Below, one piece after another: positions 1 through 8,325 of a DNA stretch of 64,000 nucleotides. A program made the translations under genes and the position numbers. This stretch comes from Shewanella violacea DSS12 (GTDB lineage: Bacteria > Pseudomonadota > Gammaproteobacteria > Enterobacterales > Shewanellaceae). The notes beneath the pieces are model-generated. The model saw nothing but the letters and a program-made list of their open reading frames with translations, was not told the DNA's origin and did no database searches. The stretch spans positions 1 to 64,000 of the forward strand of contig NC_014012.1 of the NCBI RefSeq assembly GCF_000091325.1, written 5' to 3'. Position 1 is the stretch's first letter. Each line of letters starts with the position of its first letter.

Positions 1-333
1 TAATAGATCTTAAGATCTTTATATAGATCCTTTATTATTATTACTATTAAGGGGGCGATCTTCTGTGGGTAACCGCTTTTTTCTTTTATTATTCATGAGT
101 TAGCGGCGATCAGAACCTGTGATCTTATTATGATCAAACTAATCTAAGCTTGTGGACAGATCGGCTACTTATCCACAGGGTCGATCCTTGACCGGATCTG
201 ATCTAGATTCATACAGAGGTTGATCAAAAGAAAATAATAGGTTATCCACATATTTATCATTTTAGAGAGTAATATGTGGATAAGTTAGATCTAATCTGTG
301 GGTTGATCCTTAAGTTATCCTTTTAAAAAGATC
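1..333. other. oriC: Chromosomal replication origin oriC (possibly cut at the left edge)
   Basis: Perfect DnaA boxes TTATCCACA lie at 169-177 and 242-250 (+) and 275-283 (-, read as TGTGGATAA). A one-mismatch box lies at 64-72 (-, TTACCCACA), and weaker ones start near 151 and 297. About fifteen GATC (Dam/SeqA) sites occur in 330 bp. The left 50 bp is AT-rich with GATC-led 13-mer-like units (GATCTTTATATAG, GATCCTTTATTAT), which fits the DNA unwinding element. The position next to mioC is the classical enterobacterial/Shewanella arrangement, with mnmG expected just left of the window. The boundary on the left cannot be seen. Confidence 0.9.
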
Positions 334-774
334 TTAAAGACGATCTTGCCATTGTTCTAACCAAGCTAGAGCAGGATCTTCTGGCACATGATCGTATTGT
401 ACATCGATCTGGATCTTATCCACATAGACTTGTGCACCGCAGCTCTCCAATGCTTGAGCTAATTTTTCTGGTCCAAGACAGAAAGTGTCGTAACTCGAAT
501 CTCCGATCGCACAAATCGCATACTTAGTACCCTTAAGATCGGGTTTTTGAGACAAGATCTCCTCTAAAAATGGCATTATATTGTCCGGAAGATCCCCTGC
601 ACCGTGTGTAGAAGAGACGATTAACCACAATGATCTGGGGTCAAGATCTGTGATTTTTGGGGTCATATGTATGACATTTTCATGGCCTAATTTGCTTAGA
701 ACAGCCGCGAATTCGTCGGCAACGTACTCTGCATTACCTAGAGTCGTACCTACTAATATGTCTATTTTTGCCAT
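334..774 (-). CDS. mioC: MioC, flavodoxin-like FMN protein
   Basis: This 146-residue protein is a small flavodoxin-fold, FMN-binding electron carrier. The N-terminus (MAKIDILVGTTLGNAEYVAD) carries the phosphate-binding loop of the flavodoxin family (GTTLGNAE). The SSTHGAGDLPDN loop and the GDSSYDTFC segment are the other two FMN-contacting loops seen in MioC and in CysJ/flavodoxin domains. Length matches E. coli MioC (about 147). It is read away from oriC, with its stop at the oriC edge, so transcription enters the origin; in E. coli mioC transcription through oriC is known, and a similar effect here is inference. MioC has been linked to biotin synthase activity in E. coli. Confidence 0.93.
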   Translation of the reverse strand: MAKIDILVGTTLGNAEYVADEFAAVLSKLGHENVIHMTPKITDLDPRSLWLIVSSTHGAGDLPDNIMPFLEEILSQKPDLKGTKYAICAIGDSSYDTFCLGPEKLAQALESCGAQVYVDKIQIDVQYDHVPEDPALAWLEQWQDRL

Positions 775-1436
775 GGTGTATCCTTATACTTACTGCTAAA
801 TAGCTTATTTATGCCTATTTAAAGTGCTGAAATGGCCTAGTTTGAGTCTATAAGTGGCCAAAGATGATTTCATATTTGGCTTAATAGTATGTGAAAAGCT
901 CTGTGGGGTCTTGTCAGTTGGCAGGATTTACATCTATGTTTTTACCTATTAAGGCTAGGTTATCGAGCTAAATGGCCTGAGTTTTGGTTACTATTTAGCA
1001 AATCGTAACTCGTTAACCTTAGTATTTCGGTTTACTGATCAGTGTTTAGGGCATGGAGTAAACGTCATGCCTAGCAAATTTATCGCCTCTACCTTGTCTC
1101 GAAAGCATGGCCTATATATCCTGTGGTTTTACCAAGTAGCGCCACTCTTTGGCTAAAGGATCATTAGCCATCTCCGGCCCTAACTATGATTGGAAGTTAA
1201 TTTACCTCTATCTAACACAATATAATTTTATAAATATTGCCATTATTTCGATTATACCAAGTATTCCTCTTGCTATTAATGTCCTATCACAGCTAGCTAT
1301 CCGCTCTATTTCACAAATTATCGAGTCATGAATCACTGCTATACTTGAAATAATAACTCAGGGTATTTTCATTACTTGTTATAACTGCTCAAACGTTTTT
1401 GACAAGCATGAAAAGATCTATTGTGAGGCTAAGGGC
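775..1436. other. Intergenic region, no gene recognised
   Basis: This 660 bp stretch separates divergent mioC and the 185-residue membrane protein gene. Both promoters must lie here. I see only short ORFs without family features (one of 60 codons at 1149-1331) and several scattered AATGGCCT-type words (830, 970). No tRNA or clear terminator was recognised. Confidence 0.5.
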
Positions 1437-1994
1437 ATGTTAAGACATTACTTTATTACTAACGATCTCGACGATCTGGAGAAGGTAGAGCAGGAGCTCG
1501 AGGCCGAAGGGATAACTGAACCCCAGATACATATATTGAGTGAGAAAGATGCCGATGTCGAAAATCATCACCTCCATGAAGTTGAGCCTGTGCTAAAGCT
1601 GGACGTGGTTCATTCCACTGAAATAGGTGCCGTGATTGGCTTTGTTATCTCTGCCGCGACCTTGATGCTTGCTTATGAGATGGGTTGGACCCAGAGTGCG
1701 GCGGGTTGGCTGCCGTTTATCTTTCTAGCCATAGTAATACTGGGTTTTTGTACATGGGAAGGTGGTTTTATCGGTATACAGAAGACGAATATACATTTCG
1801 AACGATTTCAGGAGTTACTTCATAAGGGCAAACATGTGTTATTTGTCGATGTTGACCCTAACCAGGAGCCTGTCTTTGCCAAGATTATCAATGAACATCC
1901 AAAATTAGAGCCAGCAGGTCTTGGATCGGCGACCCCACATTGGGTGGTTCGCTGGCAGGATAAGTTTCACAGTTTCATGAAGACCATGCCCTAA
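1437..1994 (+). CDS. Conserved two-TM membrane protein of unknown function
   Basis: The product has 185 residues: an acidic N-terminal cytoplasmic part (about 1-60, rich in D/E/H), two hydrophobic spans (about 62-83, GAVIGFVISAATLMLAYEMG; and about 90-113, LPFIFLAIVILGFCTW), and a C-terminal soluble half. The region after TM2 holds HFERFQELLHKGKHVLFVDVD, resembling the regulatory ferredoxin-like halves of small Shewanella membrane proteins. I do not recognise a named family. It is a single gene ending in its own hairpin terminator just before the oxidase operon, so it is probably not co-transcribed with it. The ATG at 1437 follows GTGAGGC weakly. Confidence 0.7.
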   Translation: MLRHYFITNDLDDLEKVEQELEAEGITEPQIHILSEKDADVENHHLHEVEPVLKLDVVHSTEIGAVIGFVISAATLMLAYEMGWTQSAAGWLPFIFLAIVILGFCTWEGGFIGIQKTNIHFERFQELLHKGKHVLFVDVDPNQEPVFAKIINEHPKLEPAGLGSATPHWVVRWQDKFHSFMKTMP

Positions 1995-2018
1995 ACGATA
2001 AAGAGTTTTCCCTATTTT

Positions 2019-2043
2019 AAAGCGCCTTTCTGGCGCTTTTTTA
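2019..2043 (+). terminator. Rho-independent terminator
   Basis: AAAGCGCC-TTTCT-GGCGCTTT is followed by a T run. It lies 25 bp past the stop of the gene ending at 1994. Confidence 0.85.
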
Positions 2044-2189
2044 TTGCCTATGTTTAGCCCTAGATCAGGAGAGAATGCAAATTATGGTCTATCTTAATAA
2101 GTATTGAATTATCTCGTTATTTTTAGTCTGGTCACGACACATCTTCTGTTAATAGGCGTGTGAGGCTAGGTTCTATAGGGATAGGTGGC

Positions 2190-3668
2190 ATGGCTATAGC
2201 GGTTGTTATCCTGTTATTAGTACTCGTATCTGTGGTATTTCACTTCGTAAGCCCTTGGTGGTTTACCCCGATCGCGTCCAATTGGACTGCCATCGACGAT
2301 ACCATCACGCTTACCTTCTGGGTTACCGGCATAGTCTTTATCGCGGTAAATGGCTTCCTGGCTTATTGTGTTTTCCGCTTTCGTTTCGATAAAAATAAAC
2401 GTGCCGATTATGAACCTGAGAATAAGAAACTCGAAGTCTGGCTAACTGTGTTCACTACCATAGGGGTGGCAGCCATGCTTGCCCCTGGCTTGGTGGTTTG
2501 GAGTGAGTTTGTCACGGTTCCCGATAATGCCGAAACATTCGAGGTCGTGGGTCAGCAGTGGCATTGGAGTTATCGATTACCCGGTAAAGACGGTATTTTA
2601 GGCCAAAGTGCCGTCGACTTAATGGATGAGAAAAACCCTTTCGGCCTCAATCCCAATGATATCAACGCTCAAGATGACCTTTTGATTTCCAGTAACATAA
2701 TGCACATCTTGCTGGATCAGCCTGTAAAGGTGTTGATGCGCTCTAAAGACGTGTTACATAACTTCGCGGTGCCGCAATTTAGGGTCAAGATGGATCTGGT
2801 GCCAGGCATAGAGACTTATCTCTGGTTTACGCCTACCAGACTCGGTCGTTTCGAGATGTTGTGCGAGGAGTTATGCGGCATGGCTCACTACACCATGCGA
2901 GGTCAGATCGTGGTGGATACGGCCCAAGATTACCAAATTTGGCTGGATAAGCAGTTAACCTTCAAAGAGACGCTGGATGCCCCAGCTGGGGATCTGCATC
3001 TAGGTAAAAATTTATATGTCAGCTGTGCCGCCTGCCATGGCAATAATGGTCAAGGCAATGAAACGCTCAATGCACCTATGCTAGCGGGTCAACCTGCCTG
3101 GTATTTAACGCGCCAGCTTAACTATTATAAGAGTCAGGTTCGTGGCAGCCACCAGCAAGATATTTACGGACAGCAGATGGCAGCTATGGCCAATACCTTA
3201 GTCGATGCTAAAGCGATAAAAGATGTCACTGCTTATATAGCATCTTTGCCGGCTCTGGCTATCTCTCCAGCGGCGGTGAATAACGGCCCTCTGGCAAGAT
3301 CCATAACTAGCGGTCAACGTCTGTTTACCAACTGCGCATACTGTCATGGTGACAAAGCCGAAGGTAAGTTTGCTCTCAATGCTCCCAGATTAGCGGGACA
3401 ACATGCCTGGTACCTTAAGCGTCAGCTACAAAATTATCGAGCCAGCATTCGCGGTGCTCATCGTGAAGATCTCTATGGCACTCAGATGATTATGATGTCG
3501 CGTTTACTGCAGAATGAGCAGGCCATAGACGATGTAGTTGCCTATATCACCAGATTAAAGCCGATTTTTGATGCCGGGTATCATCAATCGGTGAGTAGAG
3601 AGGTTAAAGCAACTGAATCTCCCAGCATTACAGGCCAGAGCCATGTTACACAGGAGGTGAGCCGATGA
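2190..3668 (+). CDS. coxB: Cytochrome c oxidase subunit II fused to two cytochrome c domains
   Basis: Subunit II carries electrons from cytochrome c to the CuA centre of a heme-copper oxidase in the inner membrane. Order: N-terminal hydrophobic span, two further spans (near residues 50 and 95), the aromatic GQQWHWSYRLPG segment, then the CuA motif CEELCGMAHYTM (about 224-235) with all Cys/Glu/His/Met ligands. Two c-type heme sites follow: CAACH (about 278) and CAYCH (about 381). The C-terminal double cytochrome makes this a caa3-like subunit with two hemes. ATG at 2190 has AGGGA eight bases upstream; a GTG at 2160 would add ten residues. The stop overlaps the next start by 4 bp (ATGA). Confidence 0.93.
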   Translation: MAIAVVILLLVLVSVVFHFVSPWWFTPIASNWTAIDDTITLTFWVTGIVFIAVNGFLAYCVFRFRFDKNKRADYEPENKKLEVWLTVFTTIGVAAMLAPGLVVWSEFVTVPDNAETFEVVGQQWHWSYRLPGKDGILGQSAVDLMDEKNPFGLNPNDINAQDDLLISSNIMHILLDQPVKVLMRSKDVLHNFAVPQFRVKMDLVPGIETYLWFTPTRLGRFEMLCEELCGMAHYTMRGQIVVDTAQDYQIWLDKQLTFKETLDAPAGDLHLGKNLYVSCAACHGNNGQGNETLNAPMLAGQPAWYLTRQLNYYKSQVRGSHQQDIYGQQMAAMANTLVDAKAIKDVTAYIASLPALAISPAAVNNGPLARSITSGQRLFTNCAYCHGDKAEGKFALNAPRLAGQHAWYLKRQLQNYRASIRGAHREDLYGTQMIMMSRLLQNEQAIDDVVAYITRLKPIFDAGYHQSVSREVKATESPSITGQSHVTQEVSR

Positions 3669-5479
3669 ATTATACCGCCATTGTCGATCAAGCCGACAAG
3701 TCCCATCATCCCACCAGCTTTATGACCAAGTATATATGGAGCCAAGATCATAAGGTTATCGCCATTCAGTATTCCATTACGGCTCTCTTCGTTGGCTTAG
3801 TCGCTTTGGCATTGTCGGCTATGATGCGTTTGCAGCTAGGCTTTCCCGATAGTTTCTCCTTTATTGAGCCCAGCAGTTACCTGCAGTTTGTCACCATGCA
3901 TGGCATGATCATGGTGATCTATCTGCTCACAGCCTTACTTCTCGGCGGCTTCGGTAATTATTTGATCCCCTTGATGGTGGGGGCCAGAGACATGGTTTTC
4001 CCCTACCTTAATATGCTCAGTTACTGGACCTATTTACTCGCAGTTATAGTCCTGCTGGCAAGTTTCTTCGTTCCCGGAGGCCCCACTGGCGCTGGCTGGA
4101 CCCTGTATCCACCGCAAACAATCTTACCTGGCACCCCAGGGAATGATGCTGGCATCATCTTGATGTTGGTGTCTCTGGCGATATTTATTGTCGCCTTCAC
4201 CATGGGTGGACTCAACTATGTCACCACCATATTGCAGGCTCGTGCCAGAGGCATGACCCTGATGCGCATGCCGCTAACAATATGGGGGATCTTCACCGCC
4301 ACCGTCTTAGGCCTGTTGGCATTTCCAGCACTCTTGGTGAGTGCCATCATGATGATGTTAGATAAGTTAGTGGGAACCAGCTTCTTTATGCCGGCCATCT
4401 TGTCACTGGGTGAGCCTCTTAATTACACCGGCGGCAGTCCTGTCTTGTTTCAGCATCTATTTTGGTTTTTCGGTCATCCTGAAGTTTATATTGTGGCGTT
4501 GCCAGCCTTTGGCATGGTGTCCGATGTGATAGCGACCCATGCTAGGAAAAATATCTTCGGCTATCGTATGATGGTGTGGGCCATAGTCGCTATTGGCGGG
4601 CTGAGTTTTGTTGTCTGGGCTCACCACATGTATGTCAGCGGCATGAATCCCTATTTTGGTTTCTTCTTTGCCACCACCACCTTGATTATCGCCATTCCCA
4701 CGGCACTTAAGGTCTACAACTGGTCGTTAACTCTGTGGCGGGGCAATATACATATGACTGTGCCCATGATGTTTGCCATCGGCTTTATCTTCACCTTTAC
4801 TCACGGCGGATTAACCGGACTATTTCTCGGTAATGTGGTGGTCGACTTACCCCTGTCGGATACCTATTTTGTGGTGGCTCATTTTCATATGGTGATGGGT
4901 GTTTCACCAATCATGGTGCTGTTCGCCGCCATCTATCATTGGTTCCCTAAGGTCACAGGCCGTTTTCTCCATACGGGTCTGGGTAAGTTTCATTTCTGGA
5001 TGACCTTTATCGGCACTTACTCTATTTATCTCCCTATGCACTACCTGGGGTTTCTCGGTGTACCGCGGCGATACTTCGCCATGGGGCCTACCGAGTTTAT
5101 TCCCGAGTCGGCTCAATCCCTCAATGCCAGCATCACCATATCTGCGCTGATTGTCGGCCTGGTGCAGCTGATATTTCTGTTAAACATCATATGGAGCACC
5201 TTTAAGGGCAAGAAGTCTGGGCCTAATCCCTGGAATGCCACCACCTTGGAGTGGCAAACCGAATATACACCGCCAAGACACGGCAACTGGGGGGAAAAGA
5301 TCCCTGTGGTTTATCGTTGGGCCTATGATTACAGCGTACCCGGCGTGAAGGCCGATTTTATTCCGCAGAATGTTTCTCCGGAAGAGGTCGAGATGATGGA
5401 TGAGCCAATATCTGCATCTACTGACTCTAAAACAGAAATTAAACCACCAGAGCCAGGCGATGATAAGGGAGGAGCTTGA
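3665..5479 (+). CDS. coxA: Cytochrome c oxidase subunit I (aa3-type)
   Basis: This is the 604-residue catalytic subunit with about twelve membrane spans. Visible motifs are TMHGMIM (low-spin heme ligand), FGNYLIPLMVGARDM (D-channel Asn region), WFFGHPEVYI (CuB His, gating Glu, cross-linked Tyr), WAHHMY (CuB His pair) and VVAHFHMVMG (heme ligands). The Glu of GHPEVY is kept, which argues for an ordinary proton-pumping A-type oxidase. A long C-terminal tail (about residues 500-604) ends in an acidic, proline-rich stretch. It overlaps coxB by 4 bp and touches the next gene (TGATG), so translation is probably coupled along the operon. Confidence 0.96.
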   Translation: MNYTAIVDQADKSHHPTSFMTKYIWSQDHKVIAIQYSITALFVGLVALALSAMMRLQLGFPDSFSFIEPSSYLQFVTMHGMIMVIYLLTALLLGGFGNYLIPLMVGARDMVFPYLNMLSYWTYLLAVIVLLASFFVPGGPTGAGWTLYPPQTILPGTPGNDAGIILMLVSLAIFIVAFTMGGLNYVTTILQARARGMTLMRMPLTIWGIFTATVLGLLAFPALLVSAIMMMLDKLVGTSFFMPAILSLGEPLNYTGGSPVLFQHLFWFFGHPEVYIVALPAFGMVSDVIATHARKNIFGYRMMVWAIVAIGGLSFVVWAHHMYVSGMNPYFGFFFATTTLIIAIPTALKVYNWSLTLWRGNIHMTVPMMFAIGFIFTFTHGGLTGLFLGNVVVDLPLSDTYFVVAHFHMVMGVSPIMVLFAAIYHWFPKVTGRFLHTGLGKFHFWMTFIGTYSIYLPMHYLGFLGVPRRYFAMGPTEFIPESAQSLNASITISALIVGLVQLIFLLNIIWSTFKGKKSGPNPWNATTLEWQTEYTPPRHGNWGEKIPVVYRWAYDYSVPGVKADFIPQNVSPEEVEMMDEPISASTDSKTEIKPPEPGDDKGGA

Positions 5480-6171
5480 TGAACTTTTTCTCGAGCATTT
5501 ATAGCAAGCTTACTGAGAAGCCCTGGTTGGCCCAGTCTGAGGCAGCATTGGAGCACGAGTTAATCGAATATCAAGCTGGATATCCCGGCAAAACTGGGCT
5601 TAAATTTTTTATCGCCGTGGTCACAGTTATCTTCTTCCTGTTTAGCGTTACTTATCTGTCGCGTTCTCAATATGCCGACTTTCAGGCTCTGGCTGGTGAT
5701 CCCTGGTCACCTCTGTATCAACCTCTTTGGCTATGGGTTAATACGGGCTGCTTGTTGTTGGCTAGTTTATGTCTGCATTTTTCCCTTGGCCAGGTGAGTG
5801 AAGATAAGCTCAATAGATTACTGGGTCTGCTGATACTCAGCGTTATCTTCTCCCTCTTGTTCATATTCGGTCAGTGGAGTGTGTGGCAACAGCTGAGTCT
5901 GCAAGGTTTTGCTATTAACTCTAATCCGGCCAACAGCTACTTCTATATGCTAACCGCCATTCATGGTCTGCATTTACTGGGCGGCTTATTTGCTTTGGCT
6001 CGGGTATTGGTTATTTTTAGCCGCAAAGTGAAGCTGGATATATTGCAGCGAAGTTTAGTCTTATGCGCCTGGTATTGGCATTACCTCTGGCTGCTGTGGA
6101 TATTTATCTTCGCTTTACTGACCGCTTCCCCCAGTACCTATAACACAATCGCATCCTGGTGCGGCTTGTAG
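5479..6171 (+). CDS. Cytochrome c oxidase subunit III-like protein (first copy)
   Basis: This 230-residue, five-to-six-span protein belongs to the heme-copper oxidase subunit III family. The TAIHGLHLLGGLFAL and WYWHYLWLLWIFIFALL segments match the conserved last helices of subunit III. It is weakly conserved elsewhere and carries an N-terminal soluble extension (about 40 residues). ATG at 5479 follows GGAG and overlaps the coxA stop by one base. The next gene encodes a second subunit III, so this pair resembles CoxO/CoxP of the rhizobial coxMNOP alternative oxidase; that comparison is my inference from gene order. Confidence 0.85.
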   Translation: MNFFSSIYSKLTEKPWLAQSEAALEHELIEYQAGYPGKTGLKFFIAVVTVIFFLFSVTYLSRSQYADFQALAGDPWSPLYQPLWLWVNTGCLLLASLCLHFSLGQVSEDKLNRLLGLLILSVIFSLLFIFGQWSVWQQLSLQGFAINSNPANSYFYMLTAIHGLHLLGGLFALARVLVIFSRKVKLDILQRSLVLCAWYWHYLWLLWIFIFALLTASPSTYNTIASWCGL

Positions 6172-6241
6172 GACATAGATGATAAACATGTAGAAACAGC
6201 TTGGTGTGACTTAGTGGACTTGTGTAAGGAGTGAGTGATAC

Positions 6242-6934
6242 ATGAGCACAGATGATAAACAAGAAAAAGCAGCAGCGCCCATAGCCACCGATGATTGGCA
6301 GGGGGCCGTGAGTGATTGGGGATCCGACAAGCAGGTTTTCAATATGCCTTGGGGCAAGTTGATGATGTGGCTGTTTCTGCTCAGTGATACCTTCGTCTTC
6401 AGCGTATTTTTGATCGGTTACATGAATGTGCGCATGTCCAGCATGGACAGTTGGCCGCTCACCAGTGAAGTGTTCGCACTTACCATAGCCGGGCATCATA
6501 TCCCCCTAGTGCTTATTGCAATAATGACCTTCATCTTGATCACCAGTAGCGGCACTATGGCGATGGCGGTGAATTTTGCTTATCGCGGTGATAGACGCAA
6601 AACAGTGCTGTTTATGACAGCGACTGCTTTATTGGGAGCATCTTTCGTCGGTATGCAGGCGTTTGAGTGGACCAAGTTGATTGTAGAGGAGGGAGTGCGT
6701 CCCTGGGGAAATCCCATGGGCTCGGCACAATTTGGTGCTACCTTCTTCATGATCACCGGCTTTCACGGCTTACATGTCACCGCCGGGGTTATTTTTCTCT
6801 TGGTTATTGCAAGGCGGGTGGCTAGGGGACACTACGAAGGAAAAGGCTATCACATAGTCGAGATAACAGGTCTCTACTGGCACTTTGTAGACTTAGTCTG
6901 GGTGTTTATCTTTGCACTCTTTTATCTTTGGTAA
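6242..6934 (+). CDS. Cytochrome c oxidase subunit III (second copy)
   Basis: The product has 230 residues with about five spans. TGFHGLHVTAGVIFL and GLYWHFVDLVWVFIFALFYL are typical subunit III signatures. A roughly 40-residue polar N-terminus precedes the first span (WGKLMMWLFLLSDTFVFSVF), which matches the subunit III opening LMMW...SD. It is the fourth gene of the oxidase operon. Subunit III stabilises subunit I and keeps turnover going; having two homologues in tandem is the distinctive trait of coxMNOP-like clusters. An echo of its last coding bases lies in the following spacer (see the repeat at 6982). Confidence 0.92.
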   Translation: MSTDDKQEKAAAPIATDDWQGAVSDWGSDKQVFNMPWGKLMMWLFLLSDTFVFSVFLIGYMNVRMSSMDSWPLTSEVFALTIAGHHIPLVLIAIMTFILITSSGTMAMAVNFAYRGDRRKTVLFMTATALLGASFVGMQAFEWTKLIVEEGVRPWGNPMGSAQFGATFFMITGFHGLHVTAGVIFLLVIARRVARGHYEGKGYHIVEITGLYWHFVDLVWVFIFALFYLW

Positions 6935-6981
6935 AGAGTTACTTGTGGTAATTGATAAAAGCTCCATTGGACGCTGCTATG

Positions 6982-7036
6982 GTCGACTTAGTCTGGGTGT
7001 TTATTCTTGATAAGTGATAAGTGATAAGTGATAAGT
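6982..7036 (+). repeat. Echo of the subunit III 3' end plus a GATAAGT heptamer array
   Basis: GACTTAGTCTGGGTGTTTAT occurs in the coding end of the upstream gene (from about 6892) and again at about 6985, 93 bp later. It is followed by four tandem GATAAGT units at 7009-7036, which sit just upstream of the Shine-Dalgarno of the next gene. Confidence 0.8.
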
Positions 7037-7050
7037 GATTGAGGTGATGT

Positions 7051-7410
7051 ATGAGTCAGATAACAAATAAAGATGTGGTGCCAGGCGAAGTGGAACAAAC
7101 CCAGCCAAAACTTCATCCAATCAGTCTCTACCTGAAGATATGGGCGCTCTTGTTTGTGCTCAGTACCATGTCCTATATGGTGGACTACTTCGAAGTTCAG
7201 GGCCTATTGAGGTGGACACTTATCTTGTTATTTATGTCATTGAAGGCCGGGCTTATCATCACTATATTTATGCATGTCAGGTGGGAGCGGCTGGCATTAA
7301 AACTGGTGTTGTTCTTGCCACCTCTGGCAATAGTGGTGTTTATTAGCTTGATGGCCATAGAAGGAGACTACACCTTTGTTAATCGCTTATTCTCTTTCAT
7401 CTCGGTATAA
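7051..7410 (+). CDS. Cytochrome c oxidase subunit IV-like small membrane protein
   Basis: This 119-residue protein has a polar N-terminus of about 30 residues and three spans (LYLKIWALLFVLSTMSYMVD; LRWTLILLFMSLKAGLIITIFMHV; LVLFLPPLAIVVFISLMAIEG). The second span (KAGLIITIFMHVRWE) is the hallmark of the prokaryotic COX4/CyoD family. It helps stabilise the CuB site in related oxidases. It follows the heptamer-containing spacer and is the last structural subunit of the operon. A GAGG Shine-Dalgarno lies upstream of the ATG at 7051. Confidence 0.88.
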   Translation: MSQITNKDVVPGEVEQTQPKLHPISLYLKIWALLFVLSTMSYMVDYFEVQGLLRWTLILLFMSLKAGLIITIFMHVRWERLALKLVLFLPPLAIVVFISLMAIEGDYTFVNRLFSFISV

Positions 7411-7487
7411 ACTTATGCTTATTCCTATTCTTATTCTTATATTTAGGGTTAGGGCTAGATTAGTGCCAAGTTCAAATTATCGCTAAC

Positions 7488-8189
7488 ATGCTGCGCCAGG
7501 TGAGGGCGAAACTCTGGTTGGGTGCCGGCATACTGCTAATGGTCACCTTAGTGCTAGTTAGTATCTCGTTCATGCTGGTCAAGGCCAGTCCCTCGGTGAA
7601 TTTATCGCTACAAAGTGCGAGTCTGCTGCAAGAGCCAATAACACTCTCTGATTTCACCTTAGTTAATCATCACAAGCAATACTTTACTCAAGCTGACTTG
7701 CGCGGTCAGTGGCACCTGTTGGCCTATGGATATCTAAATTGTCCGGATGTGTGCCCGGCAACTCTACTCCTGTTGAATAGTCTGATGTTTAGCCTGCAAA
7801 AAGATAATCAATTTGCAGATGTTCAATTACTTTTTTACACCATAGATCCAGACAGAGACTCGACAGAAAAATTGGCCGAGTATGTGGCGTTTTTCGGCGA
7901 AGATATCATTGGCTTAAAGCCTGTAGATACTGAGGTGTTAGCTGGAATAGCTAAGCAGTTTGAACAAGAGTTGGGAATAAGAGTAAAAATTAGTAGACCA
8001 GAGGGGGACGAAGGCAGTTATCAGGTCGGCCACGGGCTTGCCATCTATCTGTTAGATCCTCAAGGTCGGCTTCACGCCGTATTTGAGCCCAGTGTCGATC
8101 CCTTCGGCAATCGTCATTTCACTAAAGATGATATTTATCATGACTATGTTTTGATCCGCAAGAATGCCAATCGCTTCACTATGCAGTGA
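7488..8189 (+). CDS. SCO1/SenC copper chaperone for CuA assembly
   Basis: This membrane-anchored thioredoxin-fold protein of 233 residues has an N-terminal span (about 10-33, LWLGAGILLMVTLVLVSISF) and a periplasmic domain. NCPDVCPATL holds the CxxxC copper/redox pair, and VGHGLAIYLLDPQGR supplies the distal histidine. SCO proteins deliver copper to the CuA site of subunit II, which fits its place right after the oxidase genes. No ctaA, ctaB or ctaG accompanies it, so heme A synthesis and CuB insertion must be encoded elsewhere. Confidence 0.93.
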   Translation: MLRQVRAKLWLGAGILLMVTLVLVSISFMLVKASPSVNLSLQSASLLQEPITLSDFTLVNHHKQYFTQADLRGQWHLLAYGYLNCPDVCPATLLLLNSLMFSLQKDNQFADVQLLFYTIDPDRDSTEKLAEYVAFFGEDIIGLKPVDTEVLAGIAKQFEQELGIRVKISRPEGDEGSYQVGHGLAIYLLDPQGRLHAVFEPSVDPFGNRHFTKDDIYHDYVLIRKNANRFTMQ

Positions 8190-8325
8190 CTAATCCAGTT
8201 TTGTAATAAAACTTAGGCTATTGTAAATTATGATGCTGTTAGCTTGTTATCACATCTATGCCTGCATGAGGCAGGTATATTAAGCTGATATATGCAGCAT
8301 TAATTCAACTTAAACGGCAGTATTT

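Noticed and set aside
1149..1331. 60-codon ORF between mioC and the membrane protein gene
   Set aside because: Poor start context, low-complexity hydrophobic content, no homologue recognised; probably chance in AT-rich DNA.
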